DNA of 64,000 bases. Source: Pseudomonas viridiflava. Lineage in GTDB: Bacteria; Pseudomonadota; Gammaproteobacteria; Pseudomonadales; Pseudomonadaceae. The stretch covers positions 1 through 64,000 of the forward strand of contig NZ_UTBG01000243.1 of NCBI RefSeq assembly GCF_900580675.1, given 5' to 3'. The translations under genes and the position numbers were made by a program. Shown here piece by piece: positions 61,424 through 64,000 of the stretch (the first letter of the stretch is position 1; each line of letters starts with the position of its first letter). The notes under the pieces are model-generated. The model was not told the origin of the DNA and ran no database searches. It saw only the letters and a list, made by a program, of their open reading frames with translations.

Positions 61424-62359
61424 TCACTGCGCCTGAATGCGAAAACCCAAGCGTGGGAAATGCACGTGCACGCTGCCGGCACGTTCATCGATACGCCGCA
61501 GGATCAGTTCCTCGCGCCCGGCAAACAACAGTTCGCCGGCCACCGGGTCAACCCCATAATCGGTAGCGTTGATGGCCACCTGTTGACCCGCCTTGAAGCC
61601 GTTGGGGTCTTCGAATGTTTCATCCGGCAAAGCGGCGGGCGTAGCGTTGCGGGCGATCTCCAAGGCGCGTTCGGCGCTCATCTCGCTCGCGGTGCCATGC
61701 CCAAAGCCCAGCACCCGGGCCAACCAGGCCGACACGGCAGGATACGCATCCACCAGTGGCGCTGTGACCGCGGTGCCCTTGAGAAACCACAACGGGTGGG
61801 CCATCGCAAAGTCGGCAATCGACGGTTCGCCAAACAGGAAATCGCCAGGCTCGTGCTGCAACTGCTGCTCCAGGCGCAGCATCAGCGCCGGCCATTGATG
61901 CCTGGCAAGTTCAGCTGGCAGTCTGTTCGCCGTACCGCCGCTGAACAGCGCGCTACGGTCGGCGACAAACGCCTTCATGATCTCCGGCGGCATCCTGGCG
62001 AAGCGCACCGCTGCCGATTCCGGCTGGAATACCAGGCTGACGGTATGTTGAAAAACGACGCTGTCGGCCCAGTAGGCGAACGCCTGGGTGTTGATTTCCT
62101 GGCCAAGCGGAAACAGCGCAGGTGCAGATTTTTCCTGCTCAAGACGCCGAGCGATCAGGGCGGTGTCGCAATAAATATCGGCCCCCACCTGCAATACCGG
62201 CGTTTTGCGGTAACCGCCCGTCAGCGCCGTCAGATCGGGTTTTGGCGCCATCGCCGGGATCTGAACGGAGTGCCAGGACAAGCCCTTGAAGCCCAACAAC
62301 AGGCGGGCCTTTTCAGCAAAGGGGGATTGCGGGTAGTGGTGCAGGATCAATTCGGACAT
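61424..62359 (-). CDS. Glutathione S-transferase family protein with extra C-terminal domain
   Basis: The 311-aa protein has an N-terminal thioredoxin-like GST domain (HHYPQSPFAEKARLLLGFKG) and a helical GST domain to about 210. A further 90 residues (ERALEIARNATPAALPDETF to HVHFPRLGFRIQ) form a beta-rich extension absent from common GSTs. Substrate unknown. Confidence 0.82.
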   Translation of the reverse strand: MSELILHHYPQSPFAEKARLLLGFKGLSWHSVQIPAMAPKPDLTALTGGYRKTPVLQVGADIYCDTALIARRLEQEKSAPALFPLGQEINTQAFAYWADSVVFQHTVSLVFQPESAAVRFARMPPEIMKAFVADRSALFSGGTANRLPAELARHQWPALMLRLEQQLQHEPGDFLFGEPSIADFAMAHPLWFLKGTAVTAPLVDAYPAVSAWLARVLGFGHGTASEMSAERALEIARNATPAALPDETFEDPNGFKAGQQVAINATDYGVDPVAGELLFAGREELILRRIDERAGSVHVHFPRLGFRIQAQ

Positions 62360-62434
62360 GCCAGGCTCCGCTTGAGGGGTGAGCCGCTAGCTTAGCCTGC
62401 AACACTGCATGCAGGGACGATGGGAACCCATCAG

Positions 62435-62710
62435 TCAAATCAATGAACCACTGGCCGCCAGGCATTCCTTGGCGGTTTTCTTCAATTTCTTGATCAAGCG
62501 TTCCTGGCGCAACGCCTCGCCTTTGCTCGCGCACTGCTCGGTGTACACCAGCGCCACCGCCGGGCTGGACAGGAAAAACCGCGCGCCCTTGCCGCTCTGG
62601 TGAGAGGCGAAGCGGCGCACCGGGTCATTGCTGATCCCGCAATACAGCGCGCCATTGGCGGCGCGCACCAGGTAGACGAACCAGGGTTTGGGTTCAGTGG
62701 GAGTCGTCAC
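62435..62710 (-). CDS. GIY-YIG domain protein (YhbQ/UPF0213 type)
   Basis: The 91-aa protein is a bare GIY-YIG nuclease-fold domain (WFVYLVRAANGALYCGISND, Arg in VRRFASHQSG). Related E. coli YhbQ has structure-related DNA nuclease activity. GTG 62710 is chosen; TTG 62725 is an alternative, and neither has a clear ribosome site. Confidence 0.8.
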   Translation of the reverse strand: MTTPTEPKPWFVYLVRAANGALYCGISNDPVRRFASHQSGKGARFFLSSPAVALVYTEQCASKGEALRQERLIKKLKKTAKECLAASGSLI

Positions 62711-62746
62711 GGATACATTCGGCAAACCAGAAGAACGCCAAGCTTA

Positions 62747-63217
62747 TCAACGACTGACCTGAAATGCCTTCAAGCCTTTGCGCGCCTGGGCACGCACGGC
62801 GTTTTTCAGCGCAGGCGACCAGCCCAGCAGCAGGCCCTTGAGGCCCAGGGCCTGACGCGACCAGCGCCACAGGTCGAAGTGGTCGTGGTGCTCGCAGATC
62901 TTGCCGTCACGAAACACAAACCGCGCGCCGATATCGTTGACCACGGTGTTGCCGGTCGCACTGAACAGGTAGGTCGCCACCCAATGCGCACTGCCGGTGG
63001 TTTCATCGCTGCGGACATGGTCGAAGGTCAGGGAAAAATCCTTGGCACGGATGGTCAGCATCCGCCACATATCTCCGGCATCACGCCCGCGCAGCTCACC
63101 GAATGCGGGGTCGCTGAACAGCACGTCGTCGGTGTAGCAGGCCGCCATGGCCTCGGCGTCCAGGCGCTGGAAGGCACTGTAGAACTCGGTGATCAGGGCG
63201 TTATGGGCGTCGCTCAT
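62747..63217 (-). CDS. NTF2-like (SnoaL-type) protein
   Basis: The 156-aa protein matches the SnoaL/ketosteroid-isomerase-like fold (LITEFYSAFQRLDAEAMAACYTDDVLFSDPAFGEL). The fold binds small hydrophobic ligands or acts as an enzyme; function cannot be specified. ATG 63217 has GGA 8 nt upstream; TTG 63232 is less likely. Confidence 0.8.
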   Translation of the reverse strand: MSDAHNALITEFYSAFQRLDAEAMAACYTDDVLFSDPAFGELRGRDAGDMWRMLTIRAKDFSLTFDHVRSDETTGSAHWVATYLFSATGNTVVNDIGARFVFRDGKICEHHDHFDLWRWSRQALGLKGLLLGWSPALKNAVRAQARKGLKAFQVSR

Positions 63218-63302
63218 GGGCAGGTTCCGCAAAAGGGTCGGGAAGCCGGCTACGATAATCCCCGGGGGCCGGAAACACTATCGGCATTGATCATGGGAAT
63301 GG

Positions 63303-63938
63303 CTAAGGAATCATTCCGCAGCTGCGAGCGTAGGCAAACAGGTCGACATCGCTGGAAATGCACAGCCGGTTCATGGCCGTGCTTTTCTGCTTGCTGATGG
63401 TGGAGATGCTGCGATTGACCTGGGCGGCGATCTGGCTGACCGTCATGCCGCTGGCGAGCATGCGCACCACTTCGCGCTCCTTGCCGGACAACTGGGGCTG
63501 CTGTGACTGATCACTGGTCCCCGCCTCGTCCATCTGCGCGCGCAAGCTCTCACTGACGAACGTTTTGCCCTGGCGGATCGCCCTGATCGCCAGCGGCAAC
63601 TCCTTGGCCGACGCACTTTTGGCGATGATCGCCCGGGCCCCCTGGGCAAAGGAGGCGCGCAGCGTGGCGATATTGGCGAACATCGTCACCAGGATAACCG
63701 GCAAGTCGGGATACTGGCGCTTCAACAATCCAAGCAATACATAACCATCGGCCTGGTGCCCACCGGGCATGGCGAAGTCCGTCACCAGCAGGTCACAGGG
63801 CGTAGTGTCCAACATGTTAAGCAACGCATCGGGACCGTCGGCCTCGCCCACCACCTTGCACTTGCCGTCCGCCTCGATCACTACCCGCTGTCCAATACGC
63901 ACAATGGGGTGATCGTCAGCAATTATTACGCGAAGCAT
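63303..63938 (-). CDS. NarL/FixJ-family response regulator (RcsB-like)
   Basis: The 211-aa protein has a receiver domain with Asp8/Asp9, phospho-acceptor Asp54 (LLVTDFAMPGG) and Lys near 105, and a LuxR-type helix-turn-helix (SGKEREVVRMLASGMTVSQIAAQ) from about 149. The HTH tail ISTISKQKSTAMNRL resembles RcsB/EvgA regulators. No kinase gene is in the window; it may lie to the right or be a hybrid kinase elsewhere. Bases 63939-64000 hold nothing I can assign. Confidence 0.9.
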   Translation of the reverse strand: MLRVIIADDHPIVRIGQRVVIEADGKCKVVGEADGPDALLNMLDTTPCDLLVTDFAMPGGHQADGYVLLGLLKRQYPDLPVILVTMFANIATLRASFAQGARAIIAKSASAKELPLAIRAIRQGKTFVSESLRAQMDEAGTSDQSQQPQLSGKEREVVRMLASGMTVSQIAAQVNRSISTISKQKSTAMNRLCISSDVDLFAYARSCGMIP

Positions 63939-64000
63939 AGAAAACCACGAATGATGGCAAATTGATCAGGAAAAATAGCGCCGTACATCGCAGCCAACAA

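Noticed and set aside
1..64000. CRISPR array, prophage or insertion sequence
   Set aside because: The only repeats are REP-type doublets with irregular spacing; no transposase, integrase or cas-like gene is present.

Overview
The window is a chromosomal segment of a Pseudomonas, most likely of the P. fluorescens group. The evidence is high GC with dense coding, P. aeruginosa-like core gene order (lepA-lepB-rnc-era-recO-pdxJ, lptFG divergent from pepA-holC-valS, a Lon-type protease beside a chagasin-like inhibitor), a complete homogentisate pathway, ferric citrate signalling, and many REPIN-type inverted repeats with GTGGGAG or GTGGCGAG ends. I see no rRNA, tRNA, CRISPR array, prophage or insertion sequence.

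Region 1-9.2 kb is accessory catabolism. One minus-strand operon runs amidase, imidase-like polysaccharide-deacetylase-fold hydrolase, MFS transporter, two short-chain dehydrogenases (split by a REPIN), a small Cys-X-X-Cys protein, a CobW/G3E GTPase, and a solute-binding-fold protein without signal peptide. It faces a plus-strand GntR-family regulator that carries two winged helices. Two near-identical inverted 28-nt sites lie in the shared promoter region. I read this as an incompletely described cyclic imide (or related cyclic amide) degradation system with its own metal-handling module; it is the best novelty candidate.

Region 9.3-31 kb is mostly housekeeping: Lon/AsrA-type protease and cysteine-protease inhibitor, YhhN, cmoAB (tRNA wobble U34), then on the minus strand lepA-lepB-rnc-era-recO-pdxJ, a Tat-exported multicopper oxidase and tadA; then lptFG, and divergently pepA-holC-valS. 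Region 31-34.4 kb holds rlmF, an HU protein, yejK/ndpA and a membrane-anchored glutaredoxin.

Region 34.4-42.2 kb is iron signalling. A minus-strand operon (DUF3649, PepSY membrane protein, DUF3325, ECF sigma, FecR-like anti-sigma) has no receptor of its own. It is divergent from a classical fecI-fecR-fecA set, and two Fur-like dyads lie between them.

Region 42-51.9 kb holds two LysR regulators, a DHA2 exporter, a ribosome-hibernation protein, L-serine dehydratase, DUF3509 and PsiE-type proteins, an SOS-regulated yebG with a textbook LexA box, a leucine-dehydrogenase-family protein in which Thr replaces the expected catalytic Lys, and a SirB1-type protein. Region 51.8-57.3 kb is the hmgA-fahA-maiA homogentisate operon with an AAHS transporter and the divergent IclR repressor HmgR. 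The last 6.6 kb holds DacB (PBP4), a ferrichrome-type TonB receptor with a signalling domain but no adjacent sigma factor, a GST, a GIY-YIG protein, an NTF2-like protein and a NarL/RcsB-type response regulator.
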